Shown piece after piece: positions 60,056-61,713 of a DNA stretch of 61,713 nucleotides. Source of the DNA: Nocardiopsis xinjiangensis YIM 90004 (GTDB taxonomy: Bacteria > Actinomycetota > Actinomycetes > Streptosporangiales > Streptosporangiaceae); assembly GCF_000341145.1 (NCBI RefSeq), contig NZ_ANBE01000026.1, forward strand, positions 891 through 62,603, read 5' to 3'. Made by a program: the position numbers and the translations under genes. Each line of letters starts with the position of its first letter. Positions within the stretch are counted from its first letter, which is position 1. The notes below the pieces were generated by a model. The model had not been told where the DNA came from, searched no databases, and was given only the letters and a program-made list of their open reading frames with translations.

Positions 60056-61713
60056 TCAACCGTGGTCGGAGGTGAGCAGCTGGCCGACGGCGAGGTCCCG
60101 GTAGAGGCCGCCCTGTTCGAAGAGTTCGGTGTGGGTACCGACGCTGCGGACCCTTCCGGCGTCCATGACGACGATCCGCTCGGCCGTGGTGACCGTGGAC
60201 AGGCGGTGGGCGACGACGACGACGTTGGTCGTGCGGGAGGCCTCCAACATCACCTCCTTGAGCGCGGTCTCGTTCGCGGCGTCCAGCTGGGAGGTGGCCT
60301 CGTCCATCAACAGCAGGCGCGGTGCCCGCAACAGGGCCCGGGCGATGGCCACACGTTGGCGTTCACCTCCGGAGAGGGTGACACCGCGGTGGCCGATCTC
60401 GCTGTCCAACCCCTGGGGCAGCCGGGAAACCAGGTCCTCCAGGCGGGCGCGGCGCACGACGTCGACCACCTCGTCCTCGTCCGCGTGCGGCGCGGCCATG
60501 ACCAGATTCTCTCGGAGGGTGCCGTCCAGGACCGGGGCGTCCTGTTCGACGTAGCCGATCTGCGTGCGTAGCAGGTCGAGGGGCAGGCCGCGCACGTCCT
60601 CGCCGTCCAGGAGCACGGTGCCCGAGGTGGGGTGGTAGAAGCGTTCGATCAGGGAGAACACGGTGGTCTTGCCCGAGCCGGAGGGCCCCACGAGGGCGGT
60701 CAGGCCGGTGCCGTCGGCGCGGAAGGAGACACCGCGGTGCACGTCGGGCAGCTCCGGCCGGTATCTGAAGGTGACGTCGCGCAGTTCCACGGAAGCGGGG
60801 GTGGGTTCGGTCCGTCCGGTCTCGGCCGGGTCGGCGACGTGCTCGCGTTCCAGGGTGGTGACCTCGTCGATCCGCCCGACCGCGGCCAGGCCGGACTGGA
60901 GCTGTGCCATGGACTGGACCAGACCGGAGATCGGCTGGATGAGGTAGAAGAGCAGCAGCAGGAAGGCGATGAGAACGGACAGCTCCATCTCACCGGTGGC
61001 CACCAGGCCTCCGCCGACGGCGAGGATGCCGAGGAAGGCGGTGTTGGCGGCCAGGGAGGCCGTGGTGCCCGAGACGGCGACCCATCCTGCGACCGCGACC
61101 CCGTGGCGCCACGAGCGCACGGCGGATTCGTCGAGTCGCTCCGTCTCATGCCGTTCCGCCGAGGAGGCCTTGACCGTACGGAACGCGCCGAAGACCCGTT
61201 CGAGCCGTGAACCCATCTCGCCGAGCGCCACCTGGGAGGCCTCGGTCGCGGTTCTGATCCGGGGCAGGACCAGCGCCATGAGCAGCCCCACGGTCGTGAT
61301 CAGCCCGGCGGCCACCAGGAACAGGCGCCAGTCCAGGACGAGCATGATGATGACGCCGCCGAGCAGGAGGATGCCGCTCGTGATGATGTTGACGACCCCG
61401 TTGGTGACCACACTGCGCAGGAGCGTGGTGTCGGCTGTGAGGCGGGAGACGAGGTCGCCGGGTTTGAGCCGGTCCACCTCCCCCACACGCAGTCGCAACA
61501 GTGTTCCCACGAGGGTGCGGCGCACCCCCAGGACCACGCTCTGGCCGGTCCGTTCGAGGCAGTAACCGCCCAGAGCGCTCAGAACAGCGCCGCCCAGGAT
61601 GAGTCCGGCCAGGGTCAGGACCGGACGCAGGGTCGAGGCCCCTTCGGCGAGGGCGTCGATGACGTGCCGCGCGAGGAGGGGTTGAGCCAGGCTGGTGGCG
61701 CCGCCCAGGAGGG
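60056..61713 (-). CDS. ABC exporter, TMD-NBD fusion, partial
   Basis: C-terminal 552 residues of a half-size ABC exporter whose start lies beyond the window. Membrane helices occur in the first 300 residues (for example IITSGILLLGGVIIMLVLDW and LAANTAFLGILAVGG). The ATPase domain has Walker A LVGPSGSGKTTVFSLIERF, Q-loop IGYVEQDAPVLDGTLRENL, signature VTLSGGERQRVAIARALL, Walker B LLLMDEATSQLDAANE and switch His in VVVAHRLSTV. It is of the multidrug/lipid exporter type (BmrA-like). Substrate unknown. Confidence 0.95.
   Translation of the reverse strand, partial: LLGGATSLAQPLLARHVIDALAEGASTLRPVLTLAGLILGGAVLSALGGYCLERTGQSVVLGVRRTLVGTLLRLRVGEVDRLKPGDLVSRLTADTTLLRSVVTNGVVNIITSGILLLGGVIIMLVLDWRLFLVAAGLITTVGLLMALVLPRIRTATEASQVALGEMGSRLERVFGAFRTVKASSAERHETERLDESAVRSWRHGVAVAGWVAVSGTTASLAANTAFLGILAVGGGLVATGEMELSVLIAFLLLLFYLIQPISGLVQSMAQLQSGLAAVGRIDEVTTLEREHVADPAETGRTEPTPASVELRDVTFRYRPELPDVHRGVSFRADGTGLTALVGPSGSGKTTVFSLIERFYHPTSGTVLLDGEDVRGLPLDLLRTQIGYVEQDAPVLDGTLRENLVMAAPHADEDEVVDVVRRARLEDLVSRLPQGLDSEIGHRGVTLSGGERQRVAIARALLRAPRLLLMDEATSQLDAANETALKEVMLEASRTTNVVVVAHRLSTVTTAERIVVMDAGRVRSVGTHTELFEQGGLYRDLAVGQLLTSDHG

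Noticed and set aside
1-61713. tRNA or rRNA genes, intact transposases
   Set aside because: No T-loop-like GTTCGAATC contexts with a cloverleaf, no rRNA blocks and no transposase motifs were seen by reading both strands; a covariance search would be decisive.

Overview
The window is high-GC actinobacterial DNA, roughly 70% G+C by eye. NRPS/MbtH genes, an AfsR-type SARP, XRE-DUF5753/DUF397 pairs, a Nar-type two-component system and frequent GTG starts with 4-nt stop/start overlaps suggest a filamentous actinomycete. A Nocardiopsis-like organism is my inference; no rRNA or marker gene is present to prove it. I found no tRNA, rRNA, CRISPR array or intact insertion sequence.

Region 1 (1-21 kb) is the right flank of a nonribosomal peptide cluster. 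It holds the end of one NRPS (A-T), a 2,590-residue NRPS (C-A-T-C-A-T-E), an MbtH-like protein, a winged-helix regulator, a Drr-like ABC exporter, a MacB/FtsX-like ABC transporter, a histidine kinase/response regulator pair and an AfsR-like regulator. No thioesterase is visible. Direct repeats with about 11-nt spacing lie before the Drr-like exporter and resemble a SARP box.

Region 2 (21-26 kb) is housekeeping-like: a HXXEE membrane protein, a protoglobin, a 7Fe/8Fe-type ferredoxin, an MBL-fold hydrolase and ilvD. Region 3 (25.6-38 kb) is an accessory strip rich in wreckage of defence and mobile genes. Intact genes include an AbiEi-like protein, TetR/hydrolase, anti-sigma-type ATPase, XRE-DUF5753/DUF397, a lipoprotein, SnoaL-like protein, Rrf2, NUDIX, and an XRE-ImmA/IrrE plus PIN pair. 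Between them lie relics of a WD40 protein, type I methylase HsdM, a second PIN protein, an SDR, a DrmD-like SNF2 helicase, an AlbA/Schlafen protein and a UvrD-like helicase.

Region 4 (38-45 kb) contains a pseudokinase-PASTA protein ending in a putative CBM5/12 module, a DNRLRE protein, a ccsB relic, an M23 peptidase, and a second ferredoxin coupled to a probable Fe-S regulator. Region 5 (45.1-56.2 kb) is the clearest pathway: a ten-gene minus-strand operon encoding all steps from nicotinate to fumarate (three-subunit Mo hydroxylase plus CoxG, NicC, NicX, NicD, NicF, NicE), with an orphan PTS-IIC-like membrane protein as a candidate transporter and a divergent MarR regulator. Region 6 (56.5-61.7 kb) has a Tat-exported amidase, a DUF2071 protein, a Tat-exported C39-like peptidase, collapsed HK/RR/ABC relics, and an ABC exporter that runs off the window.
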